From an uncultured Acidobacteriia bacterium (GTDB taxonomy: Bacteria > Acidobacteriota > Terriglobia > Bryobacterales > Bryobacteraceae), in assembly GCA_903825445.1 (NCBI GenBank), contig CAIKAS010000122.1:1-43225 (forward strand): a DNA stretch of 43,225 nt, in the 5' to 3' direction. A model generated the notes under the pieces. That model did not search any database. It had not been told where the DNA came from and worked only from the letters and a program-made list of their open reading frames with translations. This document shows, one piece after another, positions 9,277-17,204 of the stretch (its first letter is position 1; every line of letters begins with the position of its first letter). Both the position numbers and the translations under genes were made by a program.

Positions 9277-10077
9277 TCAGACCGGACTCATGGAAAACGT
9301 AGCCTGACGCTCGGCTTCGTTCAGCCAGTATGGCGGCAGACCGTAATGGAAGTAGAGTCGATTCTCGTAGTCGCGACTGACCGGTATCGACTCAATGTAC
9401 TCAGGACCGCTTTGGATGACGTCGCGCGACAGGCCAACATAGACCTTGGAGTTTGCCCAGCTCACGCGCTCAATCCAGGCGGGTGACATGAGAACCTTCT
9501 TGCCAGGCCACCAGTTTCGTGTAGCTACTTCGATGTAGCGAATGGTCCACATATCGTCGTCAACGACGAAGCCGTCCAGATGACCAATTTCACCGTCGCT
9601 AGAGTCGATGAAATAGCCTTGTACCTCTTCCTCGCTTCGCAGGTGCGAATCGGTGGATTCTCTCCTGATCCTGTCGGCCAGTGCTTCCGCAGCCGCATCC
9701 GCCAGGATCTCCGATCCAGCTGGAGAGAACGCGGGACCCCAGAGATTCGGGCCGCCCCAGTAGTACGGATAGCCGTAATATCCCAGGTACTCTGCCTCGT
9801 GCTGCCGCGATACCGGTTGGTGGGTGTCGATGTCGGGACTGTTTTCAACCTGCTCTTTGGTCAAGGCAACGTCCAGTCGTCGCTCCTGCCAATCCGTATG
9901 AATGACGGAGAAGGGGGAGACTAGTACCTGGCGACCGTCCAGCCACCCGCCAGTCTCCACAGTGAAGTATCGGATTGCCCACGTTTCGTCGTCGAAATAG
10001 AACTGATCGACAGTTCCCAATTCGCCATCAAGTGCGCGAATGGCCATACCCTTCAGATGCTTAGCATTCATTAACAC
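9277..10077 (-). CDS. Double PRC-barrel domain protein
   Basis: The 266-residue cytoplasmic protein contains two PRC-barrel domains. The first spans about residues 5-70 (KHLKGMAIRALDGELGTVDQ, then DDETWAIRYFTVETGGWL and VLVSPFSV). The second spans about 140-205 (VQGYFIDSSDGEIGHLDGF, then DDDMWTIRYIEVATRNWW and VLMSPAWI). The shared G-x-(I/V)-D, W-x-I-R-Y and V-L-x-S-P elements show an internal duplication. The linker is rich in Tyr, Gly and Trp. PRC-barrels occur in RNA-processing and photosynthetic-centre proteins; stand-alone two-domain forms are common in Acidobacteria and often sit with stress genes, but their function is unknown. It is 64 bases downstream of the 17M-like gene and likely in its operon. 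Confidence 0.85.
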   Translation of the reverse strand: MLMNAKHLKGMAIRALDGELGTVDQFYFDDETWAIRYFTVETGGWLDGRQVLVSPFSVIHTDWQERRLDVALTKEQVENSPDIDTHQPVSRQHEAEYLGYYGYPYYWGGPNLWGPAFSPAGSEILADAAAEALADRIRRESTDSHLRSEEEVQGYFIDSSDGEIGHLDGFVVDDDMWTIRYIEVATRNWWPGKKVLMSPAWIERVSWANSKVYVGLSRDVIQSGPEYIESIPVSRDYENRLYFHYGLPPYWLNEAERQATFSMSPV

Positions 10078-10141
10078 CGTGTTCGCCCTCCCAGGACGTT
10101 TGTTAAACCGTTTTCCGGATTAGAAGAAAAACAACCGGTTG

Positions 10142-10678
10142 CTATCTTGAAGCGGCCGCGAGTTCCGCGGCGTGCACCGCAACATTTGCAGGCCGTGTCT
10201 TTTCGATGACATCCCTGGCCTTTTCCACATCATTTGCGGAACCGCTTACCAACAACAGGAATTTGTCGGTCTTCAGCGCCGTTTCGTAGTTCACAACACT
10301 GTCTTTCGGGATGCCCATTCCATAGAGTCCGGCGCCTATAGCACTCACGCCTCCCACGACCACCGCACCTTCGAGGGCGCCAATAATCCACGCCACCACC
10401 GGACCCGCAACGAGCACGGGCCCGATGCCAGGTATCGCGAAGAAGGCGGAACCGAACAACAACCCCCAGAATCCGCCCCACATTGCACCTGCCTTGCCCC
10501 AGAATTTCATCCGATCACCGTTGTTGTAGTAGCCGACTACCTGTTCGTCGGTGTGGGTGTCCCTACCGATGATTGACAAGCTGCGCATGTCGACTCCCGC
10601 TCGCTGCAGCTCCTTAACTGCGGCTTCCGCTCCTTCGTGCGTATCATAGACAGCGACCACGGCGTTTCTCTCGGTCAT
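10142..10678 (-). CDS. General-stress-protein-17M-like membrane-associated protein
   Basis: The ATG at 10678 is preceded by AGAGGAGAAGAAG, a strong ribosome site, and gives 178 residues; the frame is open to 10753 but the extra part is unlikely. The N-terminal segment (NAVVAVYDTHEGAEAAVKEL, AGVDMRSLSIIGR) matches the YflT/general stress protein 17M fold. A long Gly-rich hydrophobic centre (about 60-122) with two likely membrane hairpins follows. The C-terminal part (KFLLLVSGSANDVEKARDVI) has a ferredoxin-like look. Relatives are induced by general stress in other bacteria; no biochemical role is known. A GGCGATATTTGGTCA box lies about 40-50 bases upstream. Confidence 0.82.
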   Translation of the reverse strand: MTERNAVVAVYDTHEGAEAAVKELQRAGVDMRSLSIIGRDTHTDEQVVGYYNNGDRMKFWGKAGAMWGGFWGLLFGSAFFAIPGIGPVLVAGPVVAWIIGALEGAVVVGGVSAIGAGLYGMGIPKDSVVNYETALKTDKFLLLVSGSANDVEKARDVIEKTRPANVAVHAAELAAASR

Positions 10679-10715
10679 CTTCTCTTCTCCTCTTGCAGTT
10701 TGGGTTGGGACACTG

Positions 10716-10731
10716 GGCGATATTTGGTCAA
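10716..10731 (-). promoter_or_regulatory. Candidate stress box TTGACCAAATATCGCC
   Basis: Read toward the 17M-like gene this is TTGACCAAATATCGCC, ending about 38 bases before the ATG. Fifteen of these bases recur exactly at 18844-18858, and TTGACCAAA recurs 43 bases before the SYLF gene. TTGACC could serve as a -35 element, but no TATAAT-like -10 is found at the right spacing. An alternative-sigma or activator site is therefore possible. Confidence 0.35.
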
Positions 10732-10838
10732 CTGGCCGTGCCTCGCGGCACACTACATGCCTAATCTCGGGGACGCCTTCGTCAAAGCTTTTCGTTAAGA
10801 CCTGAAACTGGCTGAATGTCTGGCCTGAGGCGAAGCCA

Positions 10839-10867
10839 GCGAGTCCGGATTTTGGAGCCGGACTCGC
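10839..10867 (-). terminator. Terminator-like hairpin after the OmpA-family gene
   Basis: GCGAGTCCGG at 10839-10848 pairs perfectly with CCGGACTCGC at 10858-10867 around a nine-base loop. It begins 21 bases past the stop of the OmpA-type gene on the minus strand. No T-run follows. Confidence 0.6.
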
Positions 10868-10887
10868 GCGCTCCTCTAATAGATGGA

Positions 10888-12474
10888 TTACTTAGCCGCA
10901 AGCGGCACGCCGATCGCCGTACCGATGATGTCGCCGGAGATCACTATTTCCACGCGCCGATTTCTCTGACGACCGTCCGACGTCTCGTTTGAAGCAACTG
11001 GCTGGGCCTTGCCGAAACCTGTCGAGGTGACCGAATCGGAGGCCATTCCCTGCTGGATCAGGTCATCCCTCACAGAGCTGCCTCGATTTTCGGAAAGCGT
11101 TTGATTATAGCTATCGCCGCCGACGCTGTCGGTATACCCCTCTACCGCGAGTTTCAGCCCGGGATGCCCTTCGACGATGCCCGCCACGCGCGCCAGTTTT
11201 TCTCTGGCCTCGGGGCGCAACGTGAATTTGCCGGTGTCGAAAAGCACGTCCGACATATTGACAATCAAGCCGCGAGCCGTATCGCGAGTTTGCAGAATTG
11301 TGTTGAACTGCAACAGCAACTGAGCGCGCAGATCCACTTTCTCCTGTTCCAGACGGTTCTTTTCATTCCCTACCCGGTCGAGTTCGCTTTGCGCGGCCGC
11401 CCTTTGCGCGTCGTTATCGGCCTTCAGCCCGGCGGCTTCGTTCCGTGCAACCAACATCTGACTGTCGTTAGCCTGTTTCAGGCGGGCCGCTTCCGCTTGA
11501 GCAGCCAATGATTGTGCATCGTTCCGGTTTTTCAGCCGAGCAGCCTCTGCCTGAGCAGCGGCCTTCGCATCCGCGGCGGCGCGTGTGACGCGTTCGGTCT
11601 CTGAGCGGGCATCTGCCTGCCCCTGTTTGGCCGCAAGCTCCCGGTTTACGCTCGCTTGTGCCGCATCGGCCAGCAGATTATCATCCTGACGCTTGACCGC
11701 AATGGCGCGCGCATCCTCTGCAGTCTGCACGGCTTCGCGGGCCGACATCGTTACAGGCTTTGAACCTGCGCGGCTGTTCTGATATCCATCCGCCTGTTTC
11801 AATTCATTCTCGGATTTCCGGAACGTATCGGTTGCGAATTTGTCGGCTCCACTGGAACGTGCAATTTGCACAGCGTTCCGTGCTTCATACAATTCTAGCG
11901 GCACTTTGCCGTTGACCTGTAAATCAAGTACGTTCGCCAAATGCGAATACTGGCCTCGTTCGAACAACTCGTACTTGGCGTCTATCGGCTCAACTCCACC
12001 ATTCGTATCGCGCCGCACCTCGTTCTCCAGTGCCACCACATCGCTCGGACGAGACACGGCGAAGTACGGTTCAGCCGTAACGATGAGGCCAAACTCCTGG
12101 AGTTCGGTTGTCACATTTAGTTTGCCGTTGTTTCCGTCGCGTAGGATCTCGCCCAGATTGGAAGTGCGTCCGTCCGGCGTCACTGCCCAGAGAACGTAAG
12201 TCAGATACTCCGCGCCGAATTGTGTCGCCGGCGGCATGTCCCTAAAGTCCGCCTCGATGGCGATATAACCCTTCTTGCCTTCAACCTTGGCGGAGCCATG
12301 GGCGTCAGGCATGAGGGCAGTGCCGTTGAAATCGATCTTAGTCTCTCCGCTTCGATGCTGATAACTGATCGCTTTGACGGTGCGCGCTGTCACGCTGACC
12401 CGATACATCGGCGCGGGAGTTTGTGCGGACACAATACCGCACGCGATCAGTAGTGCTGTTGCCAGTTTGTTCAT
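10888..12474 (-). CDS. Outer-membrane OmpA-family protein with long coiled coil
   Basis: From the ATG at 12474 the product (528 residues) begins with a signal peptide, MNKLATALLIACGIVSAQ. A beta-rich N-terminal region runs to about residue 150. The middle (about 205-395) is an Ala/Glu/Lys/Gln-rich coiled coil that includes 18-residue repeats. The C-terminal peptidoglycan-binding OmpA domain (about 400-515) shows VLFDTGKFTLRPEAREKL, VEGYTDSVGG and LSENRGSSVRDDLI, closing with RNRRVEIVISG. The protein would sit in the outer membrane or periplasm and tether it to the cell wall across a long rod. The open frame extends to 12543, but the signal peptide fixes the start at 12474. It is probably transcribed alone: hairpins flank it on both sides. 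Confidence 0.88.
   Translation of the reverse strand: MNKLATALLIACGIVSAQTPAPMYRVSVTARTVKAISYQHRSGETKIDFNGTALMPDAHGSAKVEGKKGYIAIEADFRDMPPATQFGAEYLTYVLWAVTPDGRTSNLGEILRDGNNGKLNVTTELQEFGLIVTAEPYFAVSRPSDVVALENEVRRDTNGGVEPIDAKYELFERGQYSHLANVLDLQVNGKVPLELYEARNAVQIARSSGADKFATDTFRKSENELKQADGYQNSRAGSKPVTMSAREAVQTAEDARAIAVKRQDDNLLADAAQASVNRELAAKQGQADARSETERVTRAAADAKAAAQAEAARLKNRNDAQSLAAQAEAARLKQANDSQMLVARNEAAGLKADNDAQRAAAQSELDRVGNEKNRLEQEKVDLRAQLLLQFNTILQTRDTARGLIVNMSDVLFDTGKFTLRPEAREKLARVAGIVEGHPGLKLAVEGYTDSVGGDSYNQTLSENRGSSVRDDLIQQGMASDSVTSTGFGKAQPVASNETSDGRQRNRRVEIVISGDIIGTAIGVPLAAK
11398..11559 (-). repeat. Three 18-codon repeats inside the OmpA-family coiled coil
   Basis: Three consecutive 54-base units encode AAQAEAARLKNRNDAQSL, AAQAEAARLKQANDSQML and VARNEAAGLKADNDAQRA. 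The shared pattern is A-x-x-E-A-A-x-L-K-x-x-N-D-x-Q. The units have diverged at the DNA level, so this is an old duplication. It lengthens the coiled rod in steps of about five helical turns. Confidence 0.75.
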
Positions 12475-12643
12475 ATGTTTTTTCTCAATTCCCCGGTTTG
12501 GGGTTGCCATCGCTAATTGCAACGACAGCGAGAAGAAGAGCACGCGACTCGCCGCAAAGCGAAACGTTGCACGTGCTCGGGCGATTCGGCTTGAAGCGTG
12601 GATACAACGATCGTCACGCCACCATAGCTAACCACATGCGGTC

Positions 12644-12665
12644 AGGTGACTCCCTGCGGTCACTT
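12644..12665 (-). terminator. Weak hairpin at the end of the PAP2 gene
   Basis: AGGTGAC at 12644-12650 faces GTCACTT at 12659-12665, with one G-T pair. On the minus strand this overlaps the PAP2 stop codon. The remaining 170 bases up to the OmpA-family start hold no recognised element. Confidence 0.3.
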
Positions 12666-13429
12666 CAACCGGCGGCCTTCATTCCTCGCGGTACCACGAC
12701 GAAGTGACTGATCGAGTAGCCAAGAACCGCTCCGAAAAAGACGTCGGACAAAAAATGCGCCCGGTTGGTAAGGCGCGAGGCGCCTACGATTCCCGCCAGT
12801 CCGAATGCCGTAAAGGATGCCCAGCGGTGGCGGCTATAACGCTCAGCAAATACGGTGGCAACGGCAAACGCCGATGCGGTATGGCCTGAAGGAAAGCAGC
12901 CTGAGCCATCGACATTGCGATTCCTGGTCCGAAACCAGGTTCGCCTGAAGTCGCCCGTCGGGGCCGCTTCAACTGGCCGCATGCGACGATCGATGTGTTT
13001 CATCACCATGGCAACAATCTCCGCGTTGGCAGCCGACTCTCCGGCAAGTTGCCCCGTTCGGCTGGCGTATGATCCACTCTGAACGAGGCCACAGGCACTG
13101 GCGAGCAGGGGTACGGCGTTGATCAGGAGAGCCATATTACCCGCGCTGAGAATCCGGTTGGCCGTGCGAACTGTAGTATTGCCCTGAAAACCCGGTCGCA
13201 TGAATATGGTCGTGACGGTCGGGTCGAGCGCAATCAGCGTCGCAGTTGCACCAATGACACCCAAAGCTGGCTTCCACCTGTGGCCGCTCGCTGCGGCCAC
13301 AGGGAAAGACCATATTTGCTTCTGATCCTCTCCAATGTTCCTCAGTAATTGCAGCGGCTTCCCCCTGGCCGTGCGGAAGGTCAGGGTGATACACGCTGCG
13401 AACACTCCGATGGCACGGCCGAATTTCAC
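12665..13429 (-). CDS. PAP2-superfamily membrane phosphatase
   Basis: The product is an integral-membrane or membrane-anchored phosphatase of the type 2 phosphatidic acid phosphatase superfamily, which removes phosphate from lipid phosphates such as phosphatidate or undecaprenyl diphosphate. All three active-site motifs are seen in the 254-residue product: K144 to R151-P152 (KHIDRRMRP), P180-SGH-183 (CFPSGHTAS) and S218-R219 with H225 and D229 (SRLTNRAHFLSD). Hydrophobic helices flank these motifs, and the N-terminus looks like a signal anchor. Its ATG overlaps the stop of the upstream phospholipase-like gene by four bases (ATGA), so the two are translationally coupled. Confidence 0.9.
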   Translation of the reverse strand: MKFGRAIGVFAACITLTFRTARGKPLQLLRNIGEDQKQIWSFPVAAASGHRWKPALGVIGATATLIALDPTVTTIFMRPGFQGNTTVRTANRILSAGNMALLINAVPLLASACGLVQSGSYASRTGQLAGESAANAEIVAMVMKHIDRRMRPVEAAPTGDFRRTWFRTRNRNVDGSGCFPSGHTASAFAVATVFAERYSRHRWASFTAFGLAGIVGASRLTNRAHFLSDVFFGAVLGYSISHFVVVPRGMKAAG

Positions 13430-14766
13430 TGTACCGTCACGACTTCGGGTTGTATCGCACGCAGCTGTTCGACCTGGGCGATCGTCTTCGCCCAGTCTGC
13501 GCGGGCCTTTTCCAGCTGCTGTGGAGTATGTTTCGTTGAAGCGTCCGCCTCAGGGGACTCTCGTCCCTCATAGTAGGCGAGGATGTTGTCCCGTAACCCG
13601 GCAGATACGCCTACGAACTGTTTATCCGCAAGCTTGCCCAGAAGTTTGTCATATGCAAGATCCGCGCCGAGATAAGTGCCTGCGACGGTCGGCTTGCCAG
13701 TGTCGAAATTCCGATTTACCAGTTTGAGGCTGCCGACATCCTGATTTAGCAGCATGGCCCGGTAGCTGTCGATCGTCTTATTAAAACTATCCATGAACAT
13801 CTTCTCGACCTGCGGCGTAGGTGCACGAAACGCCAGCGACCTGAACGGGCCGGACTTTGGCACCAGACGCAGTGCCCACGACAGCATCCGCCCTCGAATC
13901 CCGGGCCGTTGATACTCGCTGCCCCACTGCTTTTCATAGCTTGAGCGGGACAGGTTGAAGAGAAACCTCTTTTTGGTCATGCCAGGGATTTCCTGAACAA
14001 TGGTCTCTTTCCTGAGTTGCCAGGCCAGATGTGTCATGCCCGGGATGATGGAACTCGTGCTGTAGCGGAAAGATCCCAATGCCAGGTCCAGGCGGTCGCC
14101 GAAGATGTCTTTCATTTCCAGTCCGTAGGTGTCCTGAAATGCCCGTTCCAGGACTGGCTTGGCTACTTTGAAGCCGATGAAAGCACGATACCGGTCCGGT
14201 GCATAGCGCCCCTGTGCCACCTGCAGGACATCGAACCCAAATTCCGTCCTGATGTGCGAGAGCGGATTGTCCCAATATGTCACCGTTTTCCCGAATCTCG
14301 CGCGGAGTTCCGGATAGAGGATCGGAACAGCAAGGTTGACGGCGAGTCCGTGACCACTGATGTCGGCGGCATAATGCGCCAGAGCGCCGAGTGCGAATGC
14401 GTATTCATTCAGATCCTGCGACTCCGTAATCAGCGCTATAACAAAGTCTCCGCTGCGAACATAGTGCGCCAGATCGCTGAAAAACTTGCTGCTGAAGGGG
14501 TAGTAGCCCATGTCCTGAATGATGCAGCCGCCGTAGGCATAGGCGTGAGCTTCTTCCAGGTTCTCTGGCGTGGCATCGGGGAAGCGCTCCAGAAGGGTTT
14601 TACGGATCGGATCATCCCAGAGAGAATCCACAATCGCTTCATGTGACAGGACGGAATAGCCGTAGCCGTGAGAGGTCAGAAGCAGGAGCAGAGCAGTCAT
14701 CATGGCTGCTCCCCGAGCAAAAGATCTGGCTGAATGGCGGAAGAAGTGGAGGAGAGGTTCGATCAC
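13426..14766 (-). CDS. Secreted zinc-dependent phospholipase C-like protein
   Basis: The product resembles the zinc-dependent phospholipase C/S1-P1 nuclease fold. It begins its mature part near YSVLSHEAIVDSLW and has a His/Asp-rich helical region: EEAHAYAYGGCIIQDMG, SDLAHYVRSGD and LAHYAADISGHGLAVN. These supply the histidines and aspartates expected for a trinuclear zinc site. The family cleaves phospholipid head groups outside the cell. Two starts are possible. The GTG at 14766 gives an Arg-rich n-region before the hydrophobic segment, as a signal peptide needs. The ATG pair at 14703 and 14700 has a better ribosome site (GGGGAG) but leaves no positive charge. I keep the longer form. Downstream it overlaps the PAP2 gene, suggesting joint lipid turnover. 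Confidence 0.8.
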   Translation of the reverse strand: MIEPLLHFFRHSARSFARGAAMMTALLLLLTSHGYGYSVLSHEAIVDSLWDDPIRKTLLERFPDATPENLEEAHAYAYGGCIIQDMGYYPFSSKFFSDLAHYVRSGDFVIALITESQDLNEYAFALGALAHYAADISGHGLAVNLAVPILYPELRARFGKTVTYWDNPLSHIRTEFGFDVLQVAQGRYAPDRYRAFIGFKVAKPVLERAFQDTYGLEMKDIFGDRLDLALGSFRYSTSSIIPGMTHLAWQLRKETIVQEIPGMTKKRFLFNLSRSSYEKQWGSEYQRPGIRGRMLSWALRLVPKSGPFRSLAFRAPTPQVEKMFMDSFNKTIDSYRAMLLNQDVGSLKLVNRNFDTGKPTVAGTYLGADLAYDKLLGKLADKQFVGVSAGLRDNILAYYEGRESPEADASTKHTPQQLEKARADWAKTIAQVEQLRAIQPEVVTVQ

Positions 14767-14802
14767 GATTGCTTCAAGACCAGGGACTCCCGAATGAGGA
14801 GC

Positions 14803-14837
14803 GGCTGGCTGCCTCCTCCGAGTTGAGACAGCCAGCC
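14803..14837 (-). terminator. Hairpin between the lmo0937-like gene and the phospholipase gene
   Basis: GGCTGGCTG at 14803-14811 pairs perfectly with CAGCCAGCC at 14829-14837 around a 17-base loop. It lies 54 bases past the stop of the small membrane-protein gene and 37 bases before the phospholipase start. It could end the upstream message or act in the leader of the next. Confidence 0.45.
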
Positions 14838-14890
14838 TCGAGCGTATGTGACAAACTGCGCTGATTTCGAATGAGCACGCTGAAGGCCGA

Positions 14891-15040
14891 TTAGACTATC
14901 CGGCGTCCCTGAATTACCCGAATGATGATGGCCACAATGGCCAATACCAACAATATGTGGATGAACCCGCCAACCGTGTAGGCGGTAGCGATTCCCAGCG
15001 CCCACAACACCAGTAAAATAATCGCGATAGTCCAAAGCAT
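14891..15040 (-). CDS. Small lmo0937-family membrane protein (DUF5670-like)
   Basis: This 49-residue protein reads MLWTIAIILLVLWALGIATA from the ATG at 15040, continues YTVGGFIHILLVLAIVAIII and ends RVIQGRRIV. It has two short hydrophobic helices, a conserved G-G-F-I-H turn and a basic C-terminus, which is the full pattern of the lmo0937 family. AAAGGAG sits ten bases before the ATG, an excellent ribosome site. The family is widespread in stress and accessory regions of soil bacteria, and its function is unknown. It lies 84 bases after the YihY gene and may belong to the SYLF-YihY transcription unit. Confidence 0.88.
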   Translation of the reverse strand: MLWTIAIILLVLWALGIATAYTVGGFIHILLVLAIVAIIIRVIQGRRIV

Positions 15041-15124
15041 AGTTTCAATACTCCTTTTCCGTACCTAAACTGTGCACGTCGGTGACCACTATGACGAACG
15101 CCCCATCAATTGTCTCGAAGTCAA

Positions 15125-16030
15125 TCAAAGGCCCGAACTATGGTCTTTCACTCCGCGAAGTGAGCCATAGCGGTGAGCATACGCCCGGGTAAATTCTGCA
15201 CCCAGATAGAGCACTTGCGCCGAATAGTACACCCAAACCAATACCACGATCAGTGACGCGGTTGTTCCGTACATATCACCGATGCCGGCTTTTCCGAGGT
15301 ACACTCCGAGCAAAACCTTCCCCACAATAAAAAGCAGCGCTGTTCCGACAGCCCCGACTCCAACATCGCCCCAGTGGAGCGGCACTCGCGGCAGCAACTT
15401 AAACATGAATGCGAACAGCGCCGTAATCACAACGATGGACACTAGCCAATCTGTGATGTAAACAAAAGCGTGTGGCAATGTGGCACCCGAATTCATGTAC
15501 CTGCCAGCCGCAAAGATCCACGTGTTCACAGTGAGCGAGATCATCAGGAACAGGCAGGAAGCCAAGACGAGTGCAAAGCAGACCAGCCGGTCGTTGATTC
15601 CCTTGAGCATAGTAATAATCCCACCCGGCGATCTGCGCAAGGGAACCCTCCAGATAATATCCATTGCGTATCTCAGTTCGCTGACTACCGCCGAAGAAGC
15701 CAGGAACGCGGTAAGTAAACCAAGCACCGTGGCCGTAGTGCCTCCGGATGACCGGCGAGATCCCTCAATGAGGCTTCGAATCGCCGTGGCCCCGTCGTAA
15801 CCTACAAGATCCCTGACGAGTGGAACGAAGCGGCTCGCGGTAGCAGGGCGACCGAATGCCCAACTTATGGCGTCGAGCAGCACCAACACGGTCGGCGCAA
15901 GCGAGAGGGCCACATAATAAGCGAGCGCCGCTCCCATGCGCGGCGCCCGGTCATCCTGCCAGCTCCTGTATGCCGACTCAATAAGGGGAGCGGCCTCCCT
16001 CAAGACAAACGGGATGCGCTTCATCGCCAT
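15125..16030 (-). CDS. YihY/virulence factor BrkB-family inner-membrane protein
   Basis: The 301-residue polytopic membrane protein shows the family hallmarks. These include W-x-D-D-x-A-x-x-x-G-A-A-L-A-Y-Y near residues 24-40 (DRAPRMGAALAYYVALSLAP), the central RVPLRRSPGGIITMLKGIND segment, and the C-terminal YGTTASLIVVLVWVYYSAQVLYLGAEFTRAYAHR. About six transmembrane segments are visible. The family was once misnamed ribonuclease BN; current evidence makes it a membrane protein of unknown transport or envelope role. AGGGGA precedes the ATG at 16030; a second ATG at 16024 is also possible. It starts 19 bases after the SYLF gene stop, so the two form an operon. Confidence 0.92.
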   Translation of the reverse strand: MAMKRIPFVLREAAPLIESAYRSWQDDRAPRMGAALAYYVALSLAPTVLVLLDAISWAFGRPATASRFVPLVRDLVGYDGATAIRSLIEGSRRSSGGTTATVLGLLTAFLASSAVVSELRYAMDIIWRVPLRRSPGGIITMLKGINDRLVCFALVLASCLFLMISLTVNTWIFAAGRYMNSGATLPHAFVYITDWLVSIVVITALFAFMFKLLPRVPLHWGDVGVGAVGTALLFIVGKVLLGVYLGKAGIGDMYGTTASLIVVLVWVYYSAQVLYLGAEFTRAYAHRYGSLRGVKDHSSGL

Positions 16031-16049
16031 CCGTCCCCTGACGCACCTG

Positions 16050-16751
16050 CTAATTGCGACTGACGGAATCGCGATTCAATGCGCGTTCAAATTTCTGCGC
16101 GGCCATCGGAGTCTTGAAATCGCCCGTCAGGATCTCGTGATTTGTGGACGAGTGTCCGTAGAGTGCTCTGTTGGCTTCCTCATCTGAGCGGAGCGTCGCA
16201 CCCTCGAGCGAGATTCCTGCAAACAAACCGCGGGACCGGGAGTACGCCAGCATCTCCGCGCTCATCATCGCATCGGTCTCAGCGCTCGCCGTGCGGCCAA
16301 TTGGTCCTGCCGCTGCCGATGCATCGCCGCCGATCGTAAATTTGTCGGATAACAAGTGCCTCATTCCGCCATCATTCATAACGAGCAAAACCACATCCGT
16401 TTCCGAAAGGCCGATTTGGAAGCCCACGCTTCCGCCTTCGACGATCATGGCCGCGGGGGCGGTCCAGCCCACATTCCCGGCACGACGACAAACCGCGAAC
16501 CCGCTGCCGTACTTTGCGCCGAAGATGAATCCGGCCTTTTTCATGCCGGGTATAACGACAACACACTTCGCCTTGTCTAGCAGATCGCGGGGAATACCCC
16601 GGTCCGATGCTTTCATCATGTCGGTTAGCGTATCGGCCGAAGCGTCCAGCCTGTCGTCCACCTTCACTTCCCTGTCCGCCGCAAAAGCTGCCGAGCCCAT
16701 AGTCCCGGCAATTGCCAGAACCCAAACGCAATGCCTTAAGTTGATTGTCAT
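16050..16751 (-). CDS. Exported SYLF-domain (Ysc84-like) lipid-binding protein
   Basis: From the ATG at 16751, which follows GAAGGAAAATTTT, the product has 233 residues with a signal peptide ending AAFA-A near residue 23. The SYLF domain fills most of the rest: PRDLLDKAKCVVVIPGMKKAG, FGAKYGSGFAVCRR, WTAPAAMIVEGGSVGFQIG, DVVLLVMNDGG, and then the stretch ISLEGATLRSDEEANRALYG that ends the domain. SYLF domains bind phosphoinositides in eukaryotes; bacterial forms are secreted or periplasmic and often co-occur with envelope-stress genes. It heads a SYLF-YihY unit with a TTGACCAAA box 43 bases upstream. Confidence 0.92.
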   Translation of the reverse strand: MTINLRHCVWVLAIAGTMGSAAFAADREVKVDDRLDASADTLTDMMKASDRGIPRDLLDKAKCVVVIPGMKKAGFIFGAKYGSGFAVCRRAGNVGWTAPAAMIVEGGSVGFQIGLSETDVVLLVMNDGGMRHLLSDKFTIGGDASAAAGPIGRTASAETDAMMSAEMLAYSRSRGLFAGISLEGATLRSDEEANRALYGHSSTNHEILTGDFKTPMAAQKFERALNRDSVSRN

Positions 16752-17204
16752 AAAATTTTCCTTCGTTTTTCTTTTTGGAGCCGGAAATCGTTTGGTCAAA
16801 GCACGCGCCGCACCCTGCTGCCCGTTTACGCGAAACCCCGGTCAACACAGAAGAGGCACGCCGGTGGCCGTTTTTTGGAAAGTTACGGAAAACGCCTGTT
16901 TTGTCCGCGATCTACGCATTCGTTGGGATCGGTTTCAACCGCACAGTCGCGTTGCAGGTCCACGCGTCCACCCAAGTGACCGTATTTGGACGCCGTGACT
17001 CTGGATGGTCAAGATGCCCGCCGTTTCGCCCCGACTTTTGGTCGACCACTGGGCTGAGTTAACTAATAAGCGAACTGGTCGTTTCGAGCCGTTGGGCTGT
17101 GAAGTGCCTGCTGGTGCCACCGTGGGCAAACCCCGCAGGATCGGTCCGGCGAAGTAAAAGAAGCACGGCCGGAGATTGCAAATCGTAATCAAAGGAAAGA
17201 AAAA
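16752..17204. promoter_or_regulatory. 453-base divergent intergenic region with two TTTGGTC boxes and a structured leader
   Basis: The region separates the minus-strand SYLF operon from the plus-strand DUF3494 gene and must contain both promoters. TTTGGTCAA is at 16791-16799 (TTGACCAAA toward SYLF). TTTTGGTCGACCA, with the palindrome TGGTCGACCA, is near 17036-17047. A possible structured RNA leader occupies 17101-17180. I found no convincing sigma-70 promoter pair and no coding sequence of its own; the frames open here look like noise. Confidence 0.4.
17101..17180 (+). ncRNA. Possible structured 5' leader of the DUF3494 gene
   Basis: CCTGC at 17107-17111 can pair with GCAGG at 17135-17139, enclosing GGGCAAACC at 17124-17132, which itself can form a GGG-CAAA-CCC hairpin. 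A second stem joins TCCGGC (17145-17150) with GCCGGA (17168-17173). GGGCAAACC is also the opening box of GEMM-I (cyclic-di-GMP-I) riboswitches, but the conserved GACGCAAAGCC and tetraloop-receptor parts are missing. A true riboswitch is therefore doubtful. Confidence 0.25.

Noticed and set aside
15125..16030. Ribonuclease BN
   Set aside because: The old name for YihY-family proteins was a mis-assignment; the protein is a polytopic membrane protein without nuclease motifs.
16171..16998. 275-codon plus-strand frame opposite the SYLF gene
   Set aside because: It overlaps a gene with a confirmed SYLF domain and signal peptide; the Ser/Pro/Arg-rich product looks random.
17101..17180. Cyclic-di-GMP (GEMM-I) riboswitch
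   Set aside because: Only the GGGCAAACC box and some pairing are present. The conserved GACGCAAAGCC segment and second stem of the GEMM consensus are absent, so I list it only as a possible structured leader.
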